A stretch of DNA of 64,000 nt from Diphasiastrum complanatum (GCA_029204225.1 CM055107.1:8985472-9049471); one strand, 5' to 3'; shown: positions 42,201 to 55,258, numbered from the stretch's first letter. A program made the numbers and translations. The notes: generated by a model from the sequence alone, not told the origin.

Positions 42201-45200
42201 TTCTTCTTTCCAACAAAAGTAGAAGGCTCACCTTGATCTTGCCCTTTTGACCATTTGCTTTTGCCTTTGCCATTGAACTTGCCTTTTGAGAACATAGCTT
42301 CCTCCTCTCCAACTTGAGATAGAAGATGATCCTACACCTTTTTATGCCTTTTTTTGAGATTAGGGCATGATTTTTGAGGCCCTAGACAAAATGTTTTTGC
42401 AGTTTTGAGCCATAGAGGAGGTATCAGCTCTGAAAGGGCAACATTTTGGTAAAAAAAAATAAAATAATTGTAAAAAGTACCGTGGTGCCGTGCCTTGCAG
42501 TCCCACGACACTGGTACCTTGGGAACCATGATATATATATCATAGTACCCCGTGGTACCGCTAGTATGGTACTGCCGGTACTGTATTTTACTTTTCAGCT
42601 ATATTTAACCTTGTTGGAATATGAATAAAAGCTTCAAAAGGTTTCAGTATTAGTCGATTTTTCGAAATTTTGTTTGCGTGGAACATCCACGCGTGGATTA
42701 TCCACGCCAAATTGAATTTTGAAAATTCTGACAACTGTTTGGGAGGGAAGCTTGGTAGTGCCGGAAGGCAGGTTTTAAGTGGATAATCCACGTGTGGATT
42801 ATCCACGCAAATTTCAGTTTGTACAACTTCTTCACTGGACCAAACTGCGTTAAAGATATCCACATGTGGATATCTTCTGCGTGGATTATCCACGCGGTTT
42901 TTTTTTTTTGCATGTTGATAATATTTTTTTTAAAAAAAATTAATAATTTTTTTTTGCATATTAACTACCAAAAAAGGACAAAAAAAGTAAAAAAAAGGGG
43001 TTCTGGGTGTAAAAAAAGAGGGTATAGTACACGAGGCAGAGATTGCAGAGATGCTATGACAAACTCGGGATAGACACCCAGAGCTGCAGATCCCCGCCCC
43101 CGCTGTGGCCCCTGCTCCCGCTGTCGAGCTGGATTTGGATGAGCAGATCGGAATGAACTTCAAACGACGGCAGCTCATCATGGTCAGGGAAAGGGCTGCC
43201 CGCCGTCGGGCTGACCAGGAGGCAGCTCGGGGTAACCGGGAGGCAGAGCGAGAGCGACATAACAATGCTCCTAACGAGGGCAAGGAGTTAGTGGAGGATC
43301 CATAGGAATATTTAGCATAGATGGGGTCTAGCCGTATGTGGCTGACTGTTGTTATGTAATGTTCATCAGTAGATGAGGCAGCATTTAGTGTCTAGCATAG
43401 TGTAAAAAACAACCCCAGCCGTATGTGGCGGGAATCCGTATTGTTATTTTGATACATCTGATGAATTAATGTACGGTGTGTTTTTTGTGCAATGCGTGCC
43501 TTGTGTATTGCAATCTGATGTATATCTGATGTATGTGTTTATGAAATGCTATCAGGGGGGTTGTATTTCTGTGTTCTGCATATGCTCTCAATCTCTGTAG
43601 TGAAAACTAATTGAAAACACGCGCACACCATTTGAAGTAAAACTGCAAGTAGAACATCACAATTACAAGTTGACAAATACACATTGTGCAGTGAATAGAA
43701 TACGTCCAACACTGAATATAATATTGAAAATGGTCTGAATATAGTGTTCGACCATCTGGTCGCCAAACATAGAACATGATATGAAACTGCTAAAAATAAA
43801 ACAACAGAGCCACAATTAATGCTCTGGCTCTGACTCAGACGAATGCTCTGGAGACAATTCAGGGCCCCGAGCTGACTCTCGCAGCCGATATTTGTGCCTG
43901 TCTGGAGCTGGCATGGGCTGTGTATCAAAAGAGGAGGACTCGTCACTAGCATCATCCCAATCTGCCTCCGCATCAGCCCCCAAGCAAGCCAAACCAGCAA
44001 CACCTGCTCCAGCTCGCTGTAATGCTGCACCTCTAGCTGTACTTGGAGCTGTGCGTGGTCGTCCTCTCCTCCCTGGCAGTTTCTGTGCCTTGCCTTTCTT
44101 GTTCAGTGCACCCTTGGGCCTTCCTGGTCTCTTGCGGTAGAGGAGCTGTCAATGCCTCATCACCCCCATGCAAATCACCTGGCTGGCTAGGCTGGGCCCA
44201 AGCTGAGGCCGGCTGGGATAGGGAAGCAAAAGAGGGAACTCCCTGTGCAGCTGAGCGAGGATGATGAGCTCCTGGAGTGTGTGCCCGTGGGGCTGTTGCT
44301 GGTGGAGGGACTGGCTGTGAAGGAGGCAAGTACAGCGGCGATATGTACTGAAAGGGGTGCTGCGGTGGCCGGTACTGGTAGATCCTGGGTGCTGCCAAAG
44401 GGGGAGCCAGTGGAGTGGGTGCTACCAAAGGAGGAGGACGTGGAGTGGGCGCTGCGAGAGAAAACCTGGGCACTGCCATGGAGACCTGGTGCTGCAGAAG
44501 TGGACGGCGATGGAGGGGCTGCAGGCCTGAATGGCATCGGTGGCACTGGAGGAGCTGTGCTCTGAGGAGCTGGAGGAACTGTGAGCACCTCGTGTGGCTG
44601 CTCTGGCTGTGACTCTGTGTATGGCATGCTGGCAAGAGATGAAGGGGGTGCCCTAACACTCAGCATCTGCTGGGCCTCTAAATCAAATGTGGTAATCAGG
44701 TCGTCCAGCTGGGCATTTGAATACAAATGCTCTGGGCTTTGGGCCTCATCCTGTGCACCATCCACTGAATCATCCTGTGCACCAACCTCTGAATCATCCC
44801 GTGCCTCATCATGTGCACCCTGTAGACCCTGCATGGCCTCCCAATCTGTGCAATCAAAGTCATCTGGTGCTTCCTCTGGTGTGTTCTCGTAGTAACGGCC
44901 ATGACTTTGTGCTGCACGCATCCAAACATCTGCGGGACCGACATCTAAACCACTCTGCCCTCTATCAAGAGCCTCCTCCATCATGTCGACATAGGTAGGT
45001 ATGCCACTGGCCCCCCCTGTGTGCCTTGTCTGTCTGCCGGTATAACCTGTGCCATGTGTCCCACCTCTGCCACGTGATGCACCTGTGACCCCTGCTCGTG
45101 GCGTGTGCCCTACACCTGTATAATCTGCCTCATCCCTCTCTGGTCTGGCAAACACAACCCGAATGGGCTCATCCTCGTCATGCTCATCCTCTGACACTGG

Positions 45201-48200
45201 CTCATCTGCCTCATACAATGGAGGCTCTCTGTGCTCAAGCCCAAGCTCTGTCTCTCTCATCTCGGCAAGCTCCCTCTCTCTCTCTCTGCCATCAATTGTG
45301 TGCCCAGGTCATCTACAGGCATGGGATGGGTGCTGTCCGTAGGCAAGTCGACCTGGCGCTCCAAATCTGATATCTTCGTCTGCAAGACCAAAATTGAGCG
45401 TGTCAGGAAAACAACTTGATCAAAAATTGAAACCTACATGTTAGTGAGACGTCAACCAACATGCAATGGGAGAATAGCTTTTCACCTGCAATGCGCTCGT
45501 AATGGTTGGCAGTCTCCTGGCGAGACGTGCGTTGGTGCTACAGAACACCAACCGCTCCAACTGACTCACTGACAGCCTGTTCCTTCTCCTCGTGTGAATG
45601 AGTGCCCATGTGCTCCAATTATGCTCACACACGGAGGCAGCGCAGTCCTGCGGTACGTGCAATGAAATAGTTCAGCACACGTGCACGGGTGGAACGTCAA
45701 CGAAACACAGCAAGGGAGGATGAAATGAGATGCATACCTGTGAAAGGACCCACAGTGCAAGACGCTGTATGGATGGATAGGTGCTGCCGAACATGGTCTA
45801 CCAGGTAATGGGGAGCTGCCTCCTCTCTGGATCTTGAGCAGCCGGGTGACCGAACATGCCCATGCCGAAACGAAATGCAGCGAGCTCCTCCATGAGCATG
45901 ATAGGATCCAAACCTATGTGTGGACCCACCCTGTGAATGTACTGAAGCCAATCGGCCTGGAGTTCCCTGTCTGCGATCTGTGTCGGAGAGAGGAAGAGGG
46001 GATGCAGCATGTGTGCAACGCTGTGGATACTCCTGTGGAAGTAGTTCCACCGCGTCTCCCATATGAACTTCAGCTCTGTCATCCTGCAGGTGAGAGGCAT
46101 GTGGTTTAGGGCATTACAAAAAAACTTAACATTGACAGAAAAACAAACTAGCAACCATTGAAAAGATAAAGAACAATTACAACACTGTACCGCTTACCTC
46201 TCTGGCTGCAAGATGGGCAGCTGCAGGAACTGTCCAATCTGGTCCATGAGCTCATACACCAGTCCAAGTGTCGACCCCTCGCTGTCAGCCATGCGGAGCA
46301 CAATGTAGAGTGGTCGAAGAAGAAGTCCTGACAATGTCTATGCATCCCTCCAGAACTGGTCTCCCCTCACCGTGGAAGAAAAGTGCTCCTCATCCTCAGT
46401 GTGCGGAAATGTACTGGCACCCCAAAGATCACTGGCAACCATCTGTAAAAGCTGGGCCCTGCACCTGATCAAACGGTCGATGACCACCAAGTCGAATGCA
46501 AAGCGCGTGGGGGCTGGCTTACGGAGGTCCAGATGGCTGAACACCCGGAACATGGCAAGAACACGCCTCTTTCTGGTGACAAAAGTCACCAGGAAGAGGG
46601 CCTCCCGGACGATGGCTCTAACCCAGGGAAGTGCTCCAATGTCCCCCATCAGAAGGTCTATGTCGTGGGCTGCACAGGGGGTATGAACAATATGAGGGAA
46701 CTCGGCCTCTAGCAGTACACCCATCTGAATGCAGTTCGTGGCATTGTCCGTCACCACCGTGACGACATGCTGTGGGCCTATGGCTAGGATGGAAGACCTG
46801 ATGACATCAAACATGAACTCTGCAGATATGACTCTCCCCCCCCTGCTGCAATCCACTGCCCTCAAAAACTGTGTGCCCATGCAGCTGGAGACCAGTATGT
46901 TGAGGATCGGCCTCCTCCTGACATCAGTCCAGCCATCGGACATGATGCTGCAACCATAAGTGGCCCAGTGCCGACGCAGAGGCTCCATCTCTCTAGACAA
47001 GGACTCAACCCTATCCCTCAGCATGTGTGTGCGGACAACCTCTGAACTAGGGACTCTCCAGCTAGGGCTGACAGACTGTGCAAGGCGGAAGGCTTTTCTG
47101 AAGGGCTCAGAGTCGGTGATGGCAAAGGGCAGGTTCAGCTCGTAAACCAGACTGGCCACGGCCTGTGTGGCCTCTCTGTCCATGTGCGGCTGATGCGCGC
47201 CGCGAATGGTCTGCTGCACGAGGGCTCTCCCTGGTGGGCGACGGGTGGTGGACCTCCAGCACGGTGCACCAACCGTGACGGGAATGGATGATGACGCGAC
47301 AAGCTGGGCGCTGGTGGATGCATCGGCTGTAGACGTGGAATGGGGAGAGTGGGATGCACTGGCAGGGATGGGTGCAGCAGCATAGGTGGGGTGCACTGGT
47401 GGAGGGGCAACATCTGGCATGGGGTACGAAAACTGCTGGCTGAGGAAGTCATCCGGATGGGAAGGGAAGGAAGAAGGGATCTCTTCCACATCCTCGAAGG
47501 CCCGCCCAGTACCATCCTGGGCCTGCTCGGGCGGCGGAGAGTCCATGAGAAAGTCGTAGACTGGTGGAGTGCGAGCAACAGTGGGTGGTGGTGGAACCGC
47601 AGTGGCAACTGTCGGATGCGATGGGACGGGATCCACCGGAATCTGAGCAGATGGGGGTGCATGAGGCAGAACTGTCTGAGGGGCAAAGAGACTCGAGGAG
47701 GATGCACTCCCTCTCCTCGTGCGTGCCAGCCAAGCAGGTAGCAACTCTGGGTTAGTCACATAAAGAGCGGTGCAAAATCGGAGAATGCCCTCCGAAATGG
47801 TGTTCTCCCCTGCCACGAGCCGCGGCCCGTAGGTGTCCAGTAGTCGCTGCCTGTCGGGGACGGTCATGCTGCCACAAGGGGCAGCATTCAAGGTGGCACC
47901 ATTTTTGGCGCGTGCACCGAGCAGATGGCCTTTAAGGCGAGTGAGGGATGCAGCAAACTCGACGAGACAGTATCGGCAGCGCACGATCTTCTGACCGGTC
48001 TTGTTGGTCTTGTCGGCAACCCGCCTGACAATGTCTACCTCGTCCCACAGACCGGAAAGGTCGGATTGCACCATTGCAGATGAAATGAGGGATGGATTGC
48101 TGGAAAAAAAACAGCAGGGTTCACTGTTGGAGAGACGCTGAAAATGGGCGAATGCAGGGCAAAGGAAATCAGATGCAAGGTAGGGCGTTGCGTGGGCAAT

Positions 48201-51200
48201 GGGCGACGCAAGGAATCAAAGGCAGGTAAGAAAAACCAGCAGCGATGGCAGGGCGGAGAGGGCGCAAAAAAATTTCAGAGGAACTGCGAGGGGGGCGGGT
48301 AGGTTTAGGTAAAAAAAAATTTTAAAAAATATTAAATAATAAATATATTATTATATTGTGGTACCGCGGTACCATCATGGTACCGCGGTACCAGTACGGT
48401 CCCGCGATACCGGGATCCGCGGTACCCAGTACCGCGGGACCTATGATATATATATATATGTACATTGTATATATATATATATATATATATCATAGGTCCC
48501 GCGGTACTGGGTACCGCGGATCCCGGTACCGCGGGACCGTACTGGTACCGCGGTACCATGATGGTACCGCGGTACCATAATATATTAATATAATTAATAT
48601 TTAATATTTTTTGAAATTTTTTTAAACCTAATCTACTCGCCCCCCTCGCTTCTTCTCTCCCAATTTTTTTCCAGCCATCGTTGCCCTGCCTTCGCTACTG
48701 GTTTTGCTGCCCTGTCTTCCTTGCCTTGCGTCTGATTTGCGTCGCCCTTCGCCCACAGACCGCCCTGCCTTGCATCTGATTTGCAAGAACCTGCCTTCGC
48801 CCATTTTCAGCGTCTCTCACATAGTGTACCCTGCTGTTTTTTTTCCAGCGTTTTGTCCTTAGTTTTCTCCATCGCAATGGTGCAATCCGACCTTTCCGGT
48901 CTGTGGGACGAGGTAGACATTGTCAGGCGGGTTGCCGACAAGGCCAACAAGACCGGTCAGAAGATCGTGCGCTGCCGATACTGTCTCGTCGAGTTTGCTG
49001 CATCCCTCACTCGCCTTAAAGGCCATCTGCTCGGTGCACGCACCAAAAATGGTGCCACCTTGAATGCTGCCCCTTGTGGCAGCATGACCGTCCCCGACAG
49101 GCAGCGACTACTGGACACCTACGGGCCGCGGCTCGTGGCAGGGGAGAACACCATTTCGGAGGGCGTTCTCCGATTTTGCACCGCTCCTTATGTGACTAAC
49201 CCAGAGTTGCTGCCTGCTTGGCTGGCACGCACGAGGAGAGGGAGTGCATCCTCCTCTGGTCCCTTTGCCCCTCAGACAGCTCTGCCTCATGCACCCCCAT
49301 CTGCTCAGATTCCGGTGGATCCCGTCCCATCGCGTCCGACAGTTGCCACTGCGGTTCCACCACCACCCACTGTTGCTCGCACTCCACCAGTCTACGACTT
49401 TCTCATGGACTCTCCGCCACCCGAGCAGGCCCAGGATGGTACTGGGCGGGCCTTCGAGGATGTGGAAGAGATCCCTTCTTCCTTCCCTTCCCATCCGGAT
49501 GACCTCCTCAGCCAGCAGTTTTCGTACCCCATGCCAGATGTTGCCCCTCCACCAGTGCACCCCACCTATGCTGCTGCACCCATCCCTGCCAGTGCATCCC
49601 ACTCTCCCCATTCCACGTCTACAGCCGATGCATCCACCAGCGCCCAGCCTGTCGCGTCATCGTCCATTCCCGTCACGGTTGGTGCACCGTGCTGGAGGTC
49701 CACCACCCGTCGTCCACCAGGGAGAGCCCTCGTGCAGCAGACCATTCGCGGCGCGCATCAGCCGCACATGGACAGAGAGGCCACACAGGCCGTGGCCAGT
49801 CTGGTTTACGAGCTGAACCTGCCCTTTGCCATCGCCGACTCTGAGCCCTTCAGAAGGGCCTTCCGCCTTGCACAGTCTGTCAGCCCTAGCTGGAGAGTCC
49901 CTAGTTCAGAGGTTGTCCGCACACACATGCTGAGGGATAGGGTCGAGTCCTTGTCTAGAGAGATGGAGCCTCTGCGTCGGCACTGGGCCACTTACGGTTG
50001 CAGCATCATGTCCGATGGCTGGACTGATGTCAGGAGGAGGCCGATCCTCAACATACTGGTCTCCAGCTGCATGGGCACACAGTTTTTGAGGGCAGTGGAT
50101 TGCAGCAGGGGGGGGAGAGTCATATCTGCAGAGTTCATGTTTGATGTCATCAGGTCTTCCATCCTAGCCATAGGCCCACAGCATGTCGTCACGGTGGTGA
50201 CGGACAATGCCACGAACTGCATTCAGATGGGTGTACTGCTAGAGGCCGAGTTCCCTCATATTGTTCATACCCCCTGTGCAGCCCACGGCATAGACCTTTT
50301 GATGGGGGACATTGGAGCACTTCCCTGGGTTAGAGCCATCGTCCGGGAGGCCCTCTTCCTGGTGACTTTTGTCACCAGAAAGAGGCGTGTTCTTGCCATG
50401 TTCCGGGTGTTCAGCCATCTGGACCTCCGTAAGCCAGCCCCCACGCGCTTTGCATTCGACTTGGTGGTCATCGACCGTTTGATCAGATGCAGGGCCCAAC
50501 TTCTACAGATGGTTGCCAGTGATCTTTGGGGTGCCAGTACATTTCCGCACACTGAGGATGGGGAGCACTTTTCTTCCACGGTGAGGGGAGACCAGTTCTG
50601 GAGGGATGCACAGACATTGTCAGGACTGCTTCGACCACTCTACATTGTGCTCCGCATGGCTGACAGCGAGGGGTCGACACTTGGACTGGTGTATGAGCTC
50701 ATGGACCGGATTGGACAGTTCCTGCAGCTGCCCATCTTGCAGCCAGAGAGGTAAGCGGTACAGTGTTGCAATTGACCTTTATCTTTTCAGTACTTGCTAG
50801 TTTGTTTTTCTGTCAATGTTAAGCTTTTTCGTAATGCCCTAAACCACATGCCCCTCACCTGCAGGATGACAGAGCTGAAGTTCATATGGGAGACGCGATG
50901 GAACTACTTCCACAGGAGTATCCACAGCGTTGCACACATGCTGCATCCCCTCTTCCTCTCTCCGACACAGATCGCAGACAGGGAGCTTGAGGCCGATTGG
51001 CTTCAGTACATTCACAGGGTGGGTCCACACATAGGTTTGGATCCTATCAGGCTCATGGAGGAGCTCGCTGCATTTCGTTTCGGCATGGGCACATTCGGCC
51101 ACCCGGCTGCCCAGGATCCAGAGAGGAGGCAGCTACCCATTACCTGGTGGACCATGTTCGGTAGCACATACCCATCTATACAGCGTCTTGCACTGCGTGT

Positions 51201-54200
51201 CCTTTCTCAGGTATGCATCTTATTTTATCCTCCATTTTTTGTGTTTCGTTGAAGTTTCACCTCTGCCACAATGTGCTGAAGTATTTCAATGCACGCACCA
51301 CAGGATTGTGCTGCCTCCGTGTGTGAGCGTAACTGGAGCACATGGGCACTCATTCACACGAGGAGAAGAAACCGGTTGTCAGTGAGTCAGTTGGAGCGGT
51401 TGGTGTTCTGTAGCACCAACGCACGTCTCGCCAGGAGGCTTCCGACCATTACGAGCGCATTGCAGGTGATAAGCTAATCTTTCATAGCATGTTGGTTGAC
51501 TCCTGGTATGTTGGTTTCATTTCTTGATAAAGTTGTCTCTCTGACATGCAAATTTTAAACCTTGCAGACGAAGATATCTGATTTGGAGCGCCAGGTTGAC
51601 TTGCCTACGGACAGCACCCATCCCATGCCTGCAGATGACCTGGGCACACAGTTGATGGCAGAGAGAGAGAGGGAGCTTGCCGAGATGAGAGAGAGAGAGC
51701 TTGGGCTTGAGCACAGAGAGCCCCCATTGTATGAGGCAGATGAGCCAGTGTCAGAGGATGAGCATGATGAGGATGAGCCCATTCGGGTTGTGTTTGCCAG
51801 ACCAGAGAGGGATGAGGCAGATTATACAGGTGCAGGGCACACGCCACGTGCAGGGGTCACAGGTGCATCACGTGGCAGAGGTGGGACACATGGCACAGGT
51901 TATACCGGCAGACAGGCAGGGCACACAGGGGGGGGCAGTGGCATACCTACCTATGTCGACATGATGGAGGAGGCTCTTGATAGAGGGCAGAGTGGTTTAG
52001 ATGCCGGTCCCGCAGATGTTTGGATGCGTGCAGCACAGAGTCATGGCCGTTACTACGACAGCACACCAGAGGAGGCACCTGATGACTTTCATTGCACAGA
52101 TTGGGAGGCCATGCAGGGTCTACAGGGTGCACATGATGAGGCACGGGATGAGGCTTGGGTTGATTCAGGGGTCGGTGCACAGGATGATTCAGAGGTCGGT
52201 GCAGAGGATGATTTAGAGGCTGGTGCACAGGATGATTCCCAGAGCCCAGAGCATTTGTATTCGGATGCCCAGTTGGCCGACTTGGTTGCCACATTGGATT
52301 CAGAGGCCCAGCAGATGCCGAGTGTCAGGGCGCCCCCATCATCTCTTGCCAGCATGCCACACACAGAGTCCCAGCCAGAGCAGCCGCATGAGGTGCCTAC
52401 AGTTCCTCCAGCTCCTCAGAGGGTGTATGTGCGTCGCACAGCTCCTCCAGTGCCACCGATGCCATTTAGGCCTGCAGCCCCTCCATCGCCGTCCACTTCT
52501 GCAGCACCAGGTCTCCATGGCAGGCCACCATCTGTGCCCAGGTTTTCTCTTGCAGCGCCCACATCCACAGTGGCTCCTCCAGTGGTAGCACCCACGTCAC
52601 ATCCTCCTCCTTTGGCAGCACCCAGGATGTACCAGTACCGGCCACCACAGCGCCCCTTTCAGTACATATCGCCACTGTACTCGCCTCCTGCACAGCCAGT
52701 TCCTCCACCTGCAGCAGCCCCACGGGCACACACTCCACGAGCTCATCCTCCTCGCTCAGTTGCACAGGGAGTTCCCTCTTTTGCTTCCCTATCCCAGCCG
52801 GCCTCAGCTTGGGCCCAGCCTAGCCAGCCAGGTGATTTGCATGGGGTTGACGAGGCATTGACAACTCCTCTTGTCCGCAAGAGACCAGGCAGGCCCAAGG
52901 GTGCACCGAACAAGAAAGGCAAGGCACAGAAACTGCCAGGGAGGAGAGGACGACCACGCAGGGCTCCAGGTACAGGTAGAGGTGCAGTATCACAGCCAGT
53001 TGGAGCAGGTGTTGTTGGTTTGGCCTGCTTGGGGGCTGATGCGGAGGCTGATTGGGAGGATGAGGATGACGAGTCTTCCCCCTCGGATACACAGCCCATG
53101 CCAGTTCCAGACAGGCAGAGATATCGGCTGCGAGAGTCAGCTCGGGGCCCTGAGTTGTCTCCAGAGCATTCGTCTGAGTCAGAGCCAGAGCATTGATTGT
53201 GGCTCTGTTGTTTTAGTTTCAGTAGTTTGTCTCTAGCAGACGGTCTACCATTGTACTCAGATGATTTTTCACATTATATACAGTGTTTGGCCTACATTAT
53301 TTGCTGCACATTGTGCGTATGTCGCTCTGTACATGTGATGCTTTATTTTATGTTGAAGAATTCTATGTGCGTGTGTGAATCCTATTTTCATTTAATTTCG
53401 TTTGAAGTGAATGCTAGCTTCACATATATGCACCTACATCATGAGCACAGCAATCACCCCTACACCCCAAACGACATTGAATAAACACATGTAATACATC
53501 TGCATTTAAAAAAATTACAAACATTGCATCTTACATGACCAGGCTCGCGTTGCACAAAAAACAACTATGTATATATTCAACCGTTGTATCAGGATAACAT
53601 CACATATACTGTCATTTTTTTAAGCAGTCACCTAGTTATTTGCTGCACCATAAACTGCCGAAAACTACATAGCAACAGTCCGCCACATACGGGTGGACCT
53701 CATCTATTCTAAACATCCCTCACTGATCCTCCACCGACTCCTCGCCCTCGTCTGGTGCATTGTTTTGTCGCTCTTGCTCTGCCTCCCGGTTAGCCCGAGC
53801 TGCCTCCTGGTTAGCCCGACGTCTGGCCGCCCTTTCCCTGACCATGATGAGCTGCCGTCGTGTGAAATTCATTCCGATCTGCTCATCCAGATCCAGCTCG
53901 ACAGCGGGGACAGGATCCACAGCGGGGGCGGGTGGCTCCGGTTCCGGATTTCTCTGTCGAGTCTGTCGCAGCATCTCTCGGATATCTGCCTCTTGCTTCC
54001 GATGCCTCTCGTTGTGCCTTCGGATATCTTCCTCAAGCTTTCTCCTGGCTTCGCCCTCGGGCTTCGGTGGTATTCGCTCAGCCATCTCGATCGACCTTCT
54101 CCTCACAGCACCCTGATCCTTGAACACCCTCTCACAGCACCCTGGCTCTCAAACAGCCTCTCACAGCCTGTCACCGGCTCTCGCTTGCTCTCTCACTGTC

Positions 54201-54960
54201 TATCACTAGCCCTCTCACAGCCTCTGAAAATGCCGACCACAATGGCATTGTGAGTGCCTATTTATCCCCACAGCCTGATCGGCCATGTGGATCCCCATCA
54301 TCCCTCCATGTGCCTCCGTACCTGCCCCCATGTGATGCTCCCCCCTGTGTTGGTCTCCCATTGGGCCCATGGTCTGCTCACCCACAATGCCCATGTGCCT
54401 CTGTACTTGCCCCCATGTGATGCTACCCCCCTGTGTTGGTCTCCCATTGGCCCCTCGGTCTGCTCACTCGCAGTGCCCATGTGCCATTGCAACAGTCCCC
54501 TGCAACATGTACTGTACCCTCTTTTTTTACACCCAGAACCCCCTTTTTTTACATTTTTTTGTCCTTTTTTGGTAGTTAATATGCAAAAAAAAATTACTAA
54601 AAATATATTAAAAAATAAAAAAAAATATTAAAAATGGTACCGCCCTGGTACCGCGGATCCCAGGGCGGTACCGTACCGGCGGTACCACTGATATGGTACC
54701 GGCGGTACCATACCAGCGGTACCACGAGGTACTATGATATATATATATATATATAAGACAAGTGCGGTCGGGCGCGGCCATTTTGCGTCCGCGTCCACAT
54801 CCGACGACCCCCGGATGGGGAGTCGAACGTGTCCAATTTTTTTTTTTTAAGCTGGACACGTCCAGCATTCGAGACCCGGACGCATTTTTAAATTTAAAAA
54901 AAAAAACAAGAAAAAACCAGAAAACAGGCCGCGGGGCAGCAAATCCCCCCCTCCCCCGCG

Positions 54961-55009
<49 letters not shown>

Positions 55010-55131
55010 GGTGAGTGAGAGAGAGTGTGTGTGTGCATGTGGGTGTGTGTGTGTGTGGGTTTAGGGTTTAGGGGTGTGTGTGTGAAAGATGTTGATGTGT
55101 GTTGGTTTGTGTGTGTGCGTGTGTGGTTATT

Positions 55132-55163
<32 letters not shown>

Positions 55164-55258
55164 TGAGTGAGAGAGGATTTGTGTGTGTGTATGTGTGTGA
55201 CATGATGTGTGTGTGTGAGTTTAGGGTTTAAGGTGTGTGTGCTTGGGTTTAGGGCTTA

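Larger units (their letters stand above)
42541..48445 (-). mobile_element. hAT element A (5905 bp), decayed two-gene element
   Basis: Ends CATAGTACCCCGTGGTACCG (left) and CATAGGTCCCGCGGTACTGG (right, reverse complement), with multiple subterminal CCGCGGTACC-type words. Flanked on both sides by ATATATAT within TA tracts, fitting an 8-bp hAT duplication though the tract makes it ambiguous. Same family as B, in opposite orientation. It contains a mutated transposase gene (- strand) and a truncated convergent second ORF (+ strand). Relative to B it has lost about 500 bp covering the second gene's start. Confidence 0.88.
48491..54736 (+). mobile_element. hAT element B (6246 bp), apparently intact two-gene element
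   Basis: Ends CATAGGTCCCGCGGTACTGG (left) and CATAGTACCTCGTGGTACCG (right, reverse complement), both with repeated GGTACC-containing subterminal words. The flanks are ATATATAT on both sides (48483-48490 and 54737-54744), compatible with an 8-bp duplication inside a TA microsatellite. It contains an open four-exon transposase gene on the + strand and a convergent small ORF on the - strand, about 520 bp apart stop to stop. By structure this is a candidate autonomous copy. Expression and mobility are unknown. Confidence 0.88.

Noticed and set aside
44033-45370. Several open frames of 60-100 codons on the + strand inside element A, and their mirror images in B
   Set aside because: They are shadows of the GC-rich exon 4 and exon 1 of the transposase. 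The same frames appear opposite the coding strand in both elements and carry no domain.
42541-54736. A and B as the two ends of one 12-kb composite element
   Set aside because: Each has its own pair of CATAG/GGTACC ends and its own transposase gene, with TA tract between them, so two separate insertions are simpler. A later joint move cannot be excluded without an empty site.
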